A DNA stretch of 64,000 nt from Anaeromyxobacter dehalogenans 2CP-C. Lineage in GTDB: Bacteria; Myxococcota; Myxococcia; Myxococcales; Anaeromyxobacteraceae. The stretch is taken from positions 992,001-1,056,000 of the forward strand of contig NC_007760.1 in the NCBI RefSeq assembly GCF_000013385.1, written 5' to 3'. The notes under the pieces were generated by a model that was not told where the DNA came from, did not search any database, and saw only the letters and a program-made list of their open reading frames with translations. How positions within the stretch are numbered: position 1 is the stretch's first letter; every line of letters starts with the position of its first letter. Position numbers and translations under genes: made by a program. This document shows positions 1-8,029 of the stretch, one piece after another.

Positions 1-290
1 AGGAGGGCCCGCCCTGGCTCCGGTCGGCGGTGCTGCGCCAGCTCCAGGCGCAGATCGACCGCGACCCGTACCCCGCCGCCGCGGAGCTGATGGGCTGGTC
101 CGGGACGGTGCGCGTCGGCTTCACCATCCTCACCGACGGGAGCGTGGCCGACGTCCGCGTCCTCGCGTCGAGCGGCCATGGCGTGCTCGACCGCGCCGCG
201 CTCGCCGCCGTGCGCAAGGCCGCCCCGTATCCCCGCCCGCCGGTGGACCAGCCGGTGGTCGTCCCGGTGGTCTGGTACCTGCCCCCGTGA
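1..290 (+). CDS. TonB-family C-terminal domain protein (5' end outside window)
   Basis: The reading frame is open from the first bases of the window and ends at a TGA at 288-290, so only the C-terminal part is visible. It shows the TonB C-terminal fold signature: a GTVRVGFTI strand, the DGSVADVRVL turn, then a helix with LDRAALAAVRKA and a closing PYPRPP...VPVVW strand. In the family this domain lies in the periplasm and contacts outer-membrane receptors or partners, energised by ExbBD. An internal GTG at 30 is not needed as a start because no stop lies upstream of it. The next gene converges on it with a 27-bp gap. Confidence is good for the domain; the full protein cannot be classified. Confidence 0.75.
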   Translation, partial: EGPPWLRSAVLRQLQAQIDRDPYPAAAELMGWSGTVRVGFTILTDGSVADVRVLASSGHGVLDRAALAAVRKAAPYPRPPVDQPVVVPVVWYLPP

Positions 291-317
291 GCCGGCCGCC
301 GTGGCGCGGCGGGCGCG

Positions 318-1568
318 CTACTCCGCCCGCATCGCCTCGACGGGATCGAGCCGGGAGGCCCGCGCCGCGGGGTAGATGCCGAAGACCAGGCCGGCCGCCG
401 CGGCGGAGCCGAGCGACAGCAGCACCGACCAGAGCGGCACCCGCGCCGGCACGACGTCCAGCTCCCGCGCGACCAGCGCCACGCCGCCGCCGAGCGCGAC
501 GCCGATCGCGCCGCCCGCGAGCGCGAGCACCAGCGACTCGACCAGGAACTGCGCCAGGATCCGCTGGCGCCGCGCCCCCAGCGCCATCCGCACGCCGATC
601 TCGCGGGTCCGCTCGGTGACCGAGACCAGCATGATGTTCATCACGCCGATGCCGCCCACCAGCAGCGAGAGCGCGCACAGGCCGAACGTGGCCGCGCCCA
701 CCACCCGCGCCAGCCCGTCGAACAGGTCCGCGGCGGTGTCGTTCGAGAAGACCTCGAAGTCGTTCTCCTCGAGCGGGCCGAGCCCGCGCACCCGGCGGAG
801 CGTCGCGACCACCTCGGCCATGGCCTGCGGCACGTCCTCCACGCGGGTGGCGCGGACCGCGAGGTTCGTGCCGAGGGCGCGCCCGAGCACCGCGTCGTAC
901 GCGGTCCACGGGACCGCCACGAACCCGTCGCGCGACTCGAGCCCGAGCACCGTCCCCATCCGCTCCGCCACGCCCGCCACCTCGAACGGCACGCCGCGGA
1001 TCCGGATCTCGGCGCCCAGCGGGTCGGCCCCCGGGAACAGCACGTCGGCGACGCCCGCGCCCACGAACGCCACCCGGCGCGCCAGCGCCACGTCGGCGTG
1101 CGAGAGGAACCGCCCGCTCGCGACGGTGACCGCGTTGGTGAACTCGTAGTCGGGCAGGACCCCGAGCACGTCGATCTCGTTGCGCGTGGCGCGCGTCCGC
1201 GTGGCGACGGCCTCGGGCCGGCGCCCCTGCTCCTCGATCGAGACGAACGCGACGTGGGGCAGGCCGCGGAGCGCCTCCCCCTGCGCGCGGGTGATGTCCT
1301 TGCGGCTCGCGTACCGGTGCCACGCGTCGTGGCCCACGGTGACCATCGGGAACTTCTCCACCCGGAACGCGCCCGCCTCGAGCATGGAGAGCTGGCCGGT
1401 CATCTCCAGCCGCAGCCCCTCGGTGAGCGCCATCATCGCCACCACCGTGGCGGTGCCGATGACGATGCCGAGGGCGGTGAGGAGCGAGCGGAGCGGGCTC
1501 GCCCGCAGCGTGGCCGCGGCCATCCCGACGTCGTCGAGCCAGGAGCGCATCGCCTCCCAGTTCACCAC
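318..1568 (-). CDS. MacB/FtsX-type ABC transporter permease
   Basis: A 416-residue inner-membrane permease with the MacB architecture. An N-terminal membrane helix near residues 22-50 (LRSLLTALGIVIGTATVVAM) is followed by a periplasmic MacB_PCD domain of about 220 residues and a C-terminal FtsX domain with three helices, including the TERTREIGVRMALGARR loop conserved in this family. Members couple ATP hydrolysis to periplasmic events such as lipoprotein, peptide or drug export. No ATPase gene lies beside it: the gene downstream is on the other strand and upstream are two HtrA-like genes 63 bp away. The start is uncertain, with GTG codons at 1568 and 1565 and an ATG at 1550. The partner ATPase must be elsewhere. 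Confidence 0.85.
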   Translation of the reverse strand: MVNWEAMRSWLDDVGMAAATLRASPLRSLLTALGIVIGTATVVAMMALTEGLRLEMTGQLSMLEAGAFRVEKFPMVTVGHDAWHRYASRKDITRAQGEALRGLPHVAFVSIEEQGRRPEAVATRTRATRNEIDVLGVLPDYEFTNAVTVASGRFLSHADVALARRVAFVGAGVADVLFPGADPLGAEIRIRGVPFEVAGVAERMGTVLGLESRDGFVAVPWTAYDAVLGRALGTNLAVRATRVEDVPQAMAEVVATLRRVRGLGPLEENDFEVFSNDTAADLFDGLARVVGAATFGLCALSLLVGGIGVMNIMLVSVTERTREIGVRMALGARRQRILAQFLVESLVLALAGGAIGVALGGGVALVARELDVVPARVPLWSVLLSLGSAAAAGLVFGIYPAARASRLDPVEAMRAE

Positions 1569-1631
1569 GCCGGCGCGCGGGCGTCACGCCCCGAAGGACC
1601 GCCGCGGCTCCGGCGGCGATCGGGGCCGCGC

Positions 1632-2537
1632 TCAGGCCGCGGCCGCGCGCGGCGGGTCGGGGCGGATGGCGAGCCGCAGCGGGCGGCCGGCGCGCAGCAC
1701 CTGGAGGTCGATCTCGCCGGCGCGGGCCAGCACCAGCACGCGCTGCAGGTCGTCCAGCGTCTGCACCGGGCTGCCGCTCGCCGCGACCAGCAGGTCGCCG
1801 GGCCGGAGCGCGGCCCGGCCGGCGGGCGCGCCCTCCACCACCTCGAGCACCCGCACCCCGCGCCCGTGGCCGGCCAGCGTGGCGTCGCGCGCCTCCAGGT
1901 CCTCGCCCCGGGCGGCGATCCCGAGGAACGGGCGGCGCACCTCGCCCTCGCGCATCAGCACCGAGGCCACCCACGCGGCGGTGTGCGCCGGCACCGCGAA
2001 GCCGATCCCGTGCGCCCAGGGGAGCATGGCGGTGCTGAGCCCGACCACCGCGCCGCCCGCGTCGAGCAGCGGTCCGCCCGAGTTGCCCGGGTTGATCGAC
2101 GCGTCGGTCTGGACCAGCCCCTCCAGCACCGCGCCGCGCGGCGCCGCCAGGTTGCGGTGCAGCGCCGAGACCACGCCCACCGTGACCGAGCGCTCGAAGC
2201 CGAGCGGGTTGCCGATGGCCACCACCAGCTCGCCCACCGAGAGCCGCCGCTCGGAGAGCGCCAGCGCGGGGAGATCGCGCGCGTCCACCCGCAGCACGGC
2301 CACGTCGGTGCGGTCGTCGGCGCCGGCGCGCTCCGCCGCCACCACCCGCGCGCCGGAGAGCCGGACGCGGACCGGGCCGCGTCCGCGCGCGACGTGCGCG
2401 TTCGTGAGCACCCAGCCGTCGGGCGCGATCACCACGCCGGAGCCCTGGCCGCCGCCCTGCTCGACGCCCACCACCGCCGGGGCGGCGCGGGCCACCAGGT
2501 CCGCCACGTCGCGCGAGAGCGCCTGCAGCCCGGTCAC
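1632..2537 (-). CDS. HtrA/DegQ-like trypsin-family serine protease with PDZ domain (second of pair)
   Basis: A 301-residue S1C-type protease. The catalytic triad is complete: His48 in TNAHVARG, Asp78 in DDRTDVAVLRV, and Ser153 in the canonical GNSGG loop (residues 151-155). One PDZ domain follows from about residue 205 (FLGIAARGEDLE ... PGDLLVAASG). No signal peptide is evident, unlike secreted HtrA/DegQ proteins. The GTG start at 2537 overlaps the TGA of the upstream protease gene (GTGA), so the two are translationally coupled. The much longer open frame extending to 3326 is a shadow of the upstream gene. The usual family role is degrading or refolding damaged proteins; the cellular compartment here is unclear. 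Confidence 0.88.
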   Translation of the reverse strand: MTGLQALSRDVADLVARAAPAVVGVEQGGGQGSGVVIAPDGWVLTNAHVARGRGPVRVRLSGARVVAAERAGADDRTDVAVLRVDARDLPALALSERRLSVGELVVAIGNPLGFERSVTVGVVSALHRNLAAPRGAVLEGLVQTDASINPGNSGGPLLDAGGAVVGLSTAMLPWAHGIGFAVPAHTAAWVASVLMREGEVRRPFLGIAARGEDLEARDATLAGHGRGVRVLEVVEGAPAGRAALRPGDLLVAASGSPVQTLDDLQRVLVLARAGEIDLQVLRAGRPLRLAIRPDPPRAAAA

Positions 2538-3472
2538 GCCCGCCTCCCGCGCACGCCCACGGTCACCGCGACGTCCCGCACCTCGCCGGCGCGCAGCACG
2601 CGCAGCGCCACCGCCTGGCCGATCCGGTCCTCCGAGAGCAGGGCCAGCAGCTCGCCCGGATCCTGGAGCGCCTCGCCGCCCACCGAGAGGATCGCGTCCC
2701 CGAGCAGCACGCCGGCCCGGTCCGCCGGGCTGCCCGGCTCGACCCGCGCCACGAGCAGCGCCAGCTCCTCGCCGGTGCGCGCGCGCAGCGCGGGCGGGAG
2801 CGGGACCGGCTGCGTGGCGAGCCCGAGGTAGCCGCGGCGCACCTCGCCGTGCGAGAGGAGCGAGGTCACCACGCGGCCGAGCGTGGCCGCGGGCACCGCC
2901 AGCGCCGCGCCGCGCACCAGCCCGGCCGCCGCGACGCCGAGCGCGAGGCCGTCCGCGCCCAGCACCAGGCCGCCCGACAGGCCGGGGTGCCGGGGGACGC
3001 CCAGCTCCAGGTGGCGATCGATGCGCCCGCCCATCGGCGCGCGGAACGCCTCGCCGGCGCGCATGAGCAGGCCCAGCTCCGCGCGCGGCCCGCGCCCGGG
3101 CCGCGTGACGACCAGCGTGAGCTGCCCGGCCGCGGCGCCGTCCGCGTCCGCCCAGCCCGGCGGCGCGAGCCCGGGCGCGCGCACCCGCAGCGCGGCGAGG
3201 TCGGTGCTGGGGTCGCGGCCGATCACCTCCGCGGCGACCTCGCCGCCCGACGGCAGCCCGACCGTCACGCCCTCGTCGCGCTCGAGCGCGTGGTGCGCGG
3301 TGACGATCACGCCGTCGGACGACCACACGACGCCCGAGGCGGAGGCGTGGCGCCGCCCGTCCACGCGGACGACGTGGGCGGCCGCCGACGCGGCGAGCGC
3401 GGCGAGGCGGGCGGAGAGCTGGGCGAGGACGTCGGCCTGGGGGGGCGTGGCGGAGGGGGACGCGGAGGTCAT
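2534..3472 (-). CDS. HtrA-like serine protease with PDZ domain and atypical GLSGG active-site loop (first of pair)
   Basis: A 312-residue homologue of the downstream protease with the same plan: a trypsin-like domain and a C-terminal PDZ domain (RGYLGLATQPV ... LLGDAILSVGG). The likely triad is His61 in VTAHHAL, Asp91 in DPSTDLAALRV and Ser166 in HPGLSGG. The loop departs from the family GNSGG, and the residue before the His also departs from TNAH, so activity may be altered or the protein may serve as a regulatory partner. No signal peptide is visible. It is the first gene of an operon with the second protease (4-bp overlap) and perhaps the permease behind it. The divergent LuxR-type regulator starts 147 bp away. 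Confidence 0.8.
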   Translation of the reverse strand: MTSASPSATPPQADVLAQLSARLAALAASAAAHVVRVDGRRHASASGVVWSSDGVIVTAHHALERDEGVTVGLPSGGEVAAEVIGRDPSTDLAALRVRAPGLAPPGWADADGAAAGQLTLVVTRPGRGPRAELGLLMRAGEAFRAPMGGRIDRHLELGVPRHPGLSGGLVLGADGLALGVAAAGLVRGAALAVPAATLGRVVTSLLSHGEVRRGYLGLATQPVPLPPALRARTGEELALLVARVEPGSPADRAGVLLGDAILSVGGEALQDPGELLALLSEDRIGQAVALRVLRAGEVRDVAVTVGVRGRRA

Positions 3473-3619
3473 GGCCGGAAGCTAGGCGGCCCGGGCGCGG
3501 CGCACATCGGCGGGAGGGCCAGGGCGCGACCTGGCCGGATGGGCAGGGCGGGCTGAGCGGATGGGATCCGCGCGCCCGCGTCCCGAGCCCGCCCGGCCGC
3601 AGGCGGTTAGATCCGGCGC

Positions 3620-4255
3620 ATGGAGCCGCTCCGGGTGCTGGTGGTCTCGGCCGATCCGCTGGCGCGGGCAGGCCTCGCGGCGCTGCTCGGCGCGCGGCCC
3701 GAGCTCCGGCTCGCCGGCGAGGCGGAGCCGGCGCGGGCGCAGGCCGTGGCGCGCGAGGCGGACGCGGCGCTCTGGGACCTGGGCGCGCCTCCCGCTCCTC
3801 CGACGCCCCGCGGGGCCGCGGACGGCGGGGGCGCCGAGGCGCTCGCGGTGCTCGCCGCGGGGCTGCCCGCGGTGGCGCTGGTGGCCGGCGAGGCGCAGGC
3901 GGGCGAGGCGCTCCGGGCCGGGGCGCGGGCCGTGCTCCACCGGGGCGCCGGCGCGGAGGCGATCGCCGCCGCGCTGCGCGCCGCGGTGGCGGGGCTGACC
4001 GCGCTCGACCCCGAGCTGGCGGCGGCGCTGCTCCGGGCCCCCGCCGCCGAGGCGGGCGGGCCGCTCACGCCGCGCGAGCGCGAGGTGCTGGCCCTCGTGG
4101 CGGAGGGGCTCGGCAACAAGGGCATCGCGGCGCGGCTCGGGATCTCCGAGCACACCGCCAAGTTCCACGTGAACGCGATCCTCGGGAAGCTGGGCGCGGG
4201 CTCGCGCGCCGAGGCCATCGTGCGCGCCGCGCGGCTCGGTCTCGTCGTGCTGTGA
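3620..4255 (+). CDS. NarL/LuxR-family response regulator with degenerate receiver
   Basis: A 211-residue two-domain regulator. The N-terminal domain follows the receiver pattern, but the acidic pocket is reduced to one Asp (VVSADPLARAG), the phospho-acceptor region reads ALWDLGAP with its Asp kept, and the conserved Lys is missing (LVAGEAQ). Phosphorylation control is therefore doubtful. The C-terminal LuxR/GerE helix-turn-helix is canonical: LTPREREVLALVAEGLGNKGIAARLGISEHTAKFHV at residues about 153-190. It lies divergent from the HtrA pair with 147 bp between them, so it may control those genes; this is inference from position only. Confidence 0.85.
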   Translation: MEPLRVLVVSADPLARAGLAALLGARPELRLAGEAEPARAQAVAREADAALWDLGAPPAPPTPRGAADGGGAEALAVLAAGLPAVALVAGEAQAGEALRAGARAVLHRGAGAEAIAAALRAAVAGLTALDPELAAALLRAPAAEAGGPLTPREREVLALVAEGLGNKGIAARLGISEHTAKFHVNAILGKLGAGSRAEAIVRAARLGLVVL

Positions 4256-4361
4256 CCGCGCGGCGCGGCGCCGCGGCCCCGGCCGGGCGTGGCGCGCGGC
4301 GGGGCGGCGCGCGATCGGCTGGTGTGGGCGCGGCGCGGTCGCGGCGCCCGGGAGGACGGAC

Positions 4362-4877
4362 ATGGCGGGGCACGAGGCGGAGGAGCGGGCGCAGGCCGGC
4401 GCGGAGCGCGCGGGCGGGATCGAGGCGGTCCGGGGGCTGCTGGACCGGGAGCGGGTGGCGGTGCTGTCCACGCTGTCGCTCCGCCACGCAGGCTGGCCGT
4501 ACGGCACGCTGGTGCCGTTCGCGGTGGCCGCGAGCGGCGAGCCGCTGCTGCTGCTGTCGGCGCTGGCGCAGCACACGCAGAACCTGGAGGCGGACCCGCG
4601 GGCCACGTTGCTGGTGTTCGACGGGGAGGCGGCGCGGGCCGATCCCCGGACGGCGGCGCGCGCGACGCTGGTCGGGCGGGTGGTCCGGGTCGGCGCGGCG
4701 GAGGAGGACGGCGCGGTCGAGCGGTACGCCGCGCGCGTGCCGGGCGCGAGGGGGCTGCTCGCGCTCGACTTCTCGCTGTGGCGGCTCGAGGTGGAGGAGG
4801 TGCAGCTCGTGGGCGGGTTCGCGGCGGCGGGGTTCTTCGGGGGGGAGGAGCTGCGCGCGGGGGCGAAGGCGGGGTGA
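4362..4877 (+). CDS. Pyridoxamine 5'-phosphate oxidase-like (PPOX/HugZ-type) split-barrel protein
   Basis: A 171-residue protein with the FMN/haem-binding split beta-barrel signature: the VLSTLSLRHAGWPYGTLVPF strand pair, then LSALAQHTQNLEADPRATLLV and RATLVGRVVRV. This is the N-terminal half of HugZ-like haem utilisation proteins and general PPOX flavoproteins, usually soluble and dimeric. The HugZ C-terminal DUF2470 domain is absent, so a haem-degrading role cannot be claimed. The ATG at 4362 follows a GGAGG ribosome site. It sits 106 bp after the LuxR regulator on the same strand. Confidence 0.75.
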   Translation: MAGHEAEERAQAGAERAGGIEAVRGLLDRERVAVLSTLSLRHAGWPYGTLVPFAVAASGEPLLLLSALAQHTQNLEADPRATLLVFDGEAARADPRTAARATLVGRVVRVGAAEEDGAVERYAARVPGARGLLALDFSLWRLEVEEVQLVGGFAAAGFFGGEELRAGAKAG

Positions 4878-5303
4878 GCGGGCGGTTCTTGACGGCTGGG
4901 CTGTTGAGGGGGCAGCGGCGGTCGGGGGACGGGGCCGCGTGGTCCGGAACCGGGGCGGCGCGGATCGGCTCACGAGAGGCCCGTGGGTGGGGCGCGGGGC
5001 GCGGGGGGCGGTCGGGGGTTGGCGGCGGGGAAGGTGGCGGGGCGGCGGAGGGGGAGGGGCGTGGTCACGGTTAGGGAATGACTGCGGCCCAACGGGAACG
5101 CTCTGCGTGCTTGACGGGGGTCGCGCGGGAAGCGGCGGTCGCGTTCGGAATGGCTGGGGCGCAGGGCTCTGCTGCGTTCGCAGGCCGCCGCTGCGGCGCT
5201 GGAGGGCGACGCGAGGGGGCGCGAGGCCCGGGTTGCGTTCGCGCGCCTGAGGCGATCGTCGTGCGTTTTACGATGGGCGAAATTCGCCTGCGATGCTTCG
5301 CGC
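4878..5303. other. 426-bp gene-free stretch with G-rich run
   Basis: I see no coding signature here. The plus strand is strongly purine- and G-rich. At 4985-5018 five G-runs of three or more are separated by one to five bases, a G-quadruplex-prone pattern. Its 3' end, near 5260-5300, is more AT-rich than the surroundings and holds a TACGAT box at 5269-5274 that could serve as a -10 element for the HNH gene, followed by a perfect 13-base dyad (GGCGAA-A-TTCGCC, 5276-5288) about 15 bases before that gene's ATG. The antisense frame over this stretch lacks any recognisable protein features. Confidence 0.4.
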
Positions 5304-6416
5304 ATGGACAACGCTACCGAGTTCACGAAGCGTCTCATCGAGCTGCTCCGGTCCGAGCGGCACGCCATGGCGGAGTTCCTGGTCGCGCTGGCGGAGTTCG
5401 ACCGTCGGGCCCTGTGGCGGGAGCGGGGGCACACCTCGCTGTTCTCGTTCCTCCGGCGCGAGCTGGGGCTGTCGGCGGGCGCGGCGCAGTACCGCAAGAC
5501 GGCGGCGGAGCTCATCCGGCGGTACCCGGCGGTGGAGGCGGCGCTCCGGGACGGCAAGCTGTGCCTGTCCTCGGTCTGCGAGCTGGCGAAGGTGGTGACC
5601 ACCGAGACCTGCGCGGAGATCCTGCCGCGGTTCTACGGGCTGTCGAGCCGGGATGCGGCGGAGGTGGCTGCCTCGATCCGGCCGGTGGAGAACCCGCCGC
5701 GGCGCGAGGTCGTCGTGCCGCTGCGGGCGGTCTCTGCGCCGCCGGCGGTCGTCGCACCTGCTGCGGAGCCGGTTCTATTTCGGGCGCCCGAACTGAATGC
5801 ACCCAGTCGGGTCGAATTCGTGGGCCATTCAGAGTCGGCTCGCAGTGAGCCAGAGTCCGCTCGCAGTGAGCCTGTCGAACTGCGAGCGGCAACCCCTGCC
5901 GGCAAGCCCAGCTCCGTGGACTGGCTCGACTCGGACCAGGCGCGGATGCACCTCACCGTCTCCAAGGCCTTCCTGAAGAAGCTCGAGGCGGCTCGGGACG
6001 CGCTCTCCCATTCGATGCCGGGTGCGTCTCGCGAGAACGTCCTCGAGGCGGCGCTGGACCTGCTTCTCGACGACCGCGCGCGGCGCAAGGGGATCACGGC
6101 TCGGCCGCAGAAGAACGTTCGTCCCTCGAAGCCGGATCACATCCCCGCCCATGTCCGGCGCGAGGTCTGGGCCCGCGACGGCGGGCGGTGCACCTTCGTC
6201 CTCCCGTCCGGCGAGACCTGCGGCTCGACCCACCAGCTCGAGCTCGACCACGTCGTGCTGCGGGCGCGCGGCGGCGCCTCGACGGCGGACAACCTTCGGA
6301 TCCGCTGCCGGGGGCACAACCTCGCGGAGGCGCGGCGGGTCTTCGGGGACGCGTTCATGGACGCGTACGCGGCGAGACGACGGGGCGGGTCGCCCGATGA
6401 GGCGGCAGCACCGTGA
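5304..6416 (+). CDS. HNH endonuclease domain protein
   Basis: A 370-residue protein with a helical N-terminal region (about 1-130) like the DUF222-type regions that precede HNH domains in multicopy families, a Pro/Ala-rich linker, a helical segment (DQARMHLTVSKAFLKKLEAARD) and a C-terminal HNH nuclease domain. The HNH core is visible: LELDHVVLRARGG, then ADNL and RGHN, with a Cys pair (RCTF, ETCG) ahead of it. Proteins of this layout are often multicopy and may be mobile or defence-associated, but their targets are unknown. The linker carries an in-frame tandem 21-base repeat and a perfect hairpin (see repeat at 5832-5889). No strong ribosome site precedes the ATG. Upstream composition is less GC-rich than neighbours, which hints at transfer. 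Confidence 0.82.
   Translation: MDNATEFTKRLIELLRSERHAMAEFLVALAEFDRRALWRERGHTSLFSFLRRELGLSAGAAQYRKTAAELIRRYPAVEAALRDGKLCLSSVCELAKVVTTETCAEILPRFYGLSSRDAAEVAASIRPVENPPRREVVVPLRAVSAPPAVVAPAAEPVLFRAPELNAPSRVEFVGHSESARSEPESARSEPVELRAATPAGKPSSVDWLDSDQARMHLTVSKAFLKKLEAARDALSHSMPGASRENVLEAALDLLLDDRARRKGITARPQKNVRPSKPDHIPAHVRREVWARDGGRCTFVLPSGETCGSTHQLELDHVVLRARGGASTADNLRIRCRGHNLAEARRVFGDAFMDAYAARRRGGSPDEAAAP
5832..5889. repeat. REP-like palindromic element inside the HNH coding sequence
   Basis: Two 21-base copies lie in tandem at 5832-5852 and 5853-5873, differing at two positions and encoding ESARSEP twice. Within the second copy CCGCTCGCAGT (5857-5867) pairs perfectly with ACTGCGAGCGG (5879-5889) across an 11-base loop that contains GTCGA. 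The layout resembles dispersed REP-type sequences whose reverse strand reads FDRLTASG-like peptides in many genomes. It occupies the disordered linker and keeps frame. Confidence 0.7.
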
Positions 6417-6428
6417 GTAAACGGCCGC

Positions 6429-6821
6429 TCAGCCTCGGGTCACCTTGCGTACCCCGCGGCGCTCCAGCCACGCGACGGCGCGGTCGCGCTGGTCGCCTTG
6501 CAGCACGATGGCGTCGGCCTCCACGCCGCCGCCGCAGCCGAGGGCGCGCTTCATGGCATCTGCCCACGCGGCGAGCGGCCCGGGCGCGAGGGCGAGCTTC
6601 TCCACCACGGTCGCCTCCTTGCCGCCGCGGCCCTTGCGCTCGAGGCGCACCACGGCGCGCGCGGGTCCGGGCGCGGGGGTGGCCGCGGGCGGCGGGGCGG
6701 GGGCGGGCTCCGGCTCCTGCGGGGCGACGTGGTCCTCGGGGAGCCGCGCACGGAGCTTCTCGAACGCGGCGTTGAACGGGCCGGCGGGCGCGTCCACGGG
6801 CGGCGGCTTCTTCTTGCTCAC
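6429..6821 (-). CDS. SUI1/YciH-family translation factor, coupled to ycaO-tfuA
   Basis: A 130-residue protein with a low-complexity Ala/Pro-rich N-terminus (residues about 1-60) and a C-terminal SUI1 domain (VVRLERKGRGGKEATVVEKL ... ALGCGGGVEADAIVLQGDQ ... LERRGVRKV), the fold of eukaryotic eIF1 and bacterial YciH. YciH binds the 30S subunit and affects initiation fidelity. The start is GTG at 6821, preceded by a strong GAGGAGG ribosome site and overlapping the TGA of the TfuA gene (GTGA). Longer open frames in this register are shadows of tfuA. Coupling to a YcaO-TfuA pair is unusual and suggests a shared link to translation (inference). Confidence 0.85.
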   Translation of the reverse strand: MSKKKPPPVDAPAGPFNAAFEKLRARLPEDHVAPQEPEPAPAPPPAATPAPGPARAVVRLERKGRGGKEATVVEKLALAPGPLAAWADAMKRALGCGGGVEADAIVLQGDQRDRAVAWLERRGVRKVTRG

Positions 6822-8029
6822 GGGGACCTCCTCCTCGTCCTCGCGCGGCGGCGCGGGCTCGCGCGCGGCGCGGCGAGCCGCTGCGCCTCCTCGAGCCACG
6901 CTCCGCCGAGCCGCGCTGCCAGCGCCAGCCCCTCCTCCCACGACGGCCCGTCGGGCACGGCCCGCTCGGCCATCCCGAGCAGCCGTGCCTCGAGCGCCAG
7001 GTCCTCGCAGAGCCGGCGCGCGGCGCCGTCGTCGAGGCCGCAGGCGGCGAGGAACGCGGCGCGCCCGGCGGGCCGCACCCCGGCGCGGCGCAGCCAGGCG
7101 CGCTCGGCCTCCGCGGTCTCCTCCTCGCCGGCGGCGAGCCCCATCGAGCGGGCGAGCGCGGCGAGCGCGGCGCGGCGCAGCCCGTCGGCGGCGAGCCGGC
7201 GGGCGTCGGGCCGGCGGGCGAGCGCGGCCAGCACCTCGCTGGAGGGCACCTCGGCGCCGCCGGGGAGCAGCGTCGCGGCGCGCGCGAGCCGCGCCCGGCG
7301 CAGGTGCGCGGGCGGCGGGCCGGCCGCTGGGCGGGGCGGGGGCGGCGCCCCCTGCCGGCGGGCGCGGGCGAACGCGGCGGCGGCGAGGAGGCACGCCTCG
7401 GCGTCGGCGCGCTTCACGTCGGGCGCGCGGGGCAGCCGCTCGGCGAGCCGCGCCCGCTCGGCCGGCCCGACGCGCGTCCGGGCCAGCACGGCGGGCCAGG
7501 TGCGGTGCGTGTAGGGGATCGCGCCGGCCGCGGAGAGCACGCCGCGCGCGGCGGCCGGGCCGATCTCCCCCGAGGCCCGCGCGTCCTCCAGCGCGGCGCG
7601 CACCTGGACCAGCGGCAGCGTGAACGGCCGGAAGCCGTCCTCGGCGCGCCCGTGCAGCAGCGCCACCTCGCCGTCGTCGTCGATGACGCCGTCGCGGTAC
7701 CAGGCGAACACGCGGCCCACGCCGACGACCCCGTGCGCGGCCAGCTCCGCGGCCCGGAGCGCGCCCATGCTCCCGCCGCCGAACACCGCCACGCCGGCGT
7801 CCAGCGCGGCCAGCACCTCGCGCGGCCACACCGACGGCACCGTGTCGAACAGCCCGTCCACCAGCGCGATGGCGAGCGGGCGCGCCGGCAGCACCGCCAG
7901 CAGGTCGCCGGCGCGGGCGGGCGGGAGCACGCGGCAGGGCGCGAGCCGGCGCGCCTCCTCCGCGGGGAGCGAGGGGCCGAGGAAGGCGACGACGTCGCCG
8001 GGGCGCAGGCGCGCGGAGGCGGGCTTCAC
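6818..8029 (-). CDS. tfuA: TfuA-like protein (YcaO partner)
   Basis: A 403-residue protein whose first about 170 residues match the TfuA core: FLGPSLPAEEAR, then ALVDGLFDTVPSVWPREVLAAL, the AVFGGGSMGALRAAEL box and GRVFAWYRDGVIDDDGEVALLHG. The remaining about 230 residues form an Arg/Ala-rich extension with predicted helices that I do not recognise. TfuA proteins work with YcaO enzymes, for example in trifolitoxin biosynthesis and in thioamidation, where TfuA is thought to deliver sulfur or recruit the substrate. Here tfuA overlaps ycaO upstream (4 bp) and the SUI1 gene downstream (4 bp), so all three are one translationally coupled operon. Confidence 0.85.
   Translation of the reverse strand: MKPASARLRPGDVVAFLGPSLPAEEARRLAPCRVLPPARAGDLLAVLPARPLAIALVDGLFDTVPSVWPREVLAALDAGVAVFGGGSMGALRAAELAAHGVVGVGRVFAWYRDGVIDDDGEVALLHGRAEDGFRPFTLPLVQVRAALEDARASGEIGPAAARGVLSAAGAIPYTHRTWPAVLARTRVGPAERARLAERLPRAPDVKRADAEACLLAAAAFARARRQGAPPPPRPAAGPPPAHLRRARLARAATLLPGGAEVPSSEVLAALARRPDARRLAADGLRRAALAALARSMGLAAGEEETAEAERAWLRRAGVRPAGRAAFLAACGLDDGAARRLCEDLALEARLLGMAERAVPDGPSWEEGLALAARLGGAWLEEAQRLAAPRASPRRRARTRRRSP

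Noticed and set aside
130-1974. 614-codon minus-strand open frame overlapping the permease and protease genes
   Set aside because: It reads the permease out of frame; the real permease frame has the MacB and FtsX signatures.
4970-5602. Minus-strand open frame of 210 codons antisense to the HNH gene start
   Set aside because: Ser/Arg-rich without any protein family pattern, and it covers the HNH N-terminus, which has real helical structure.
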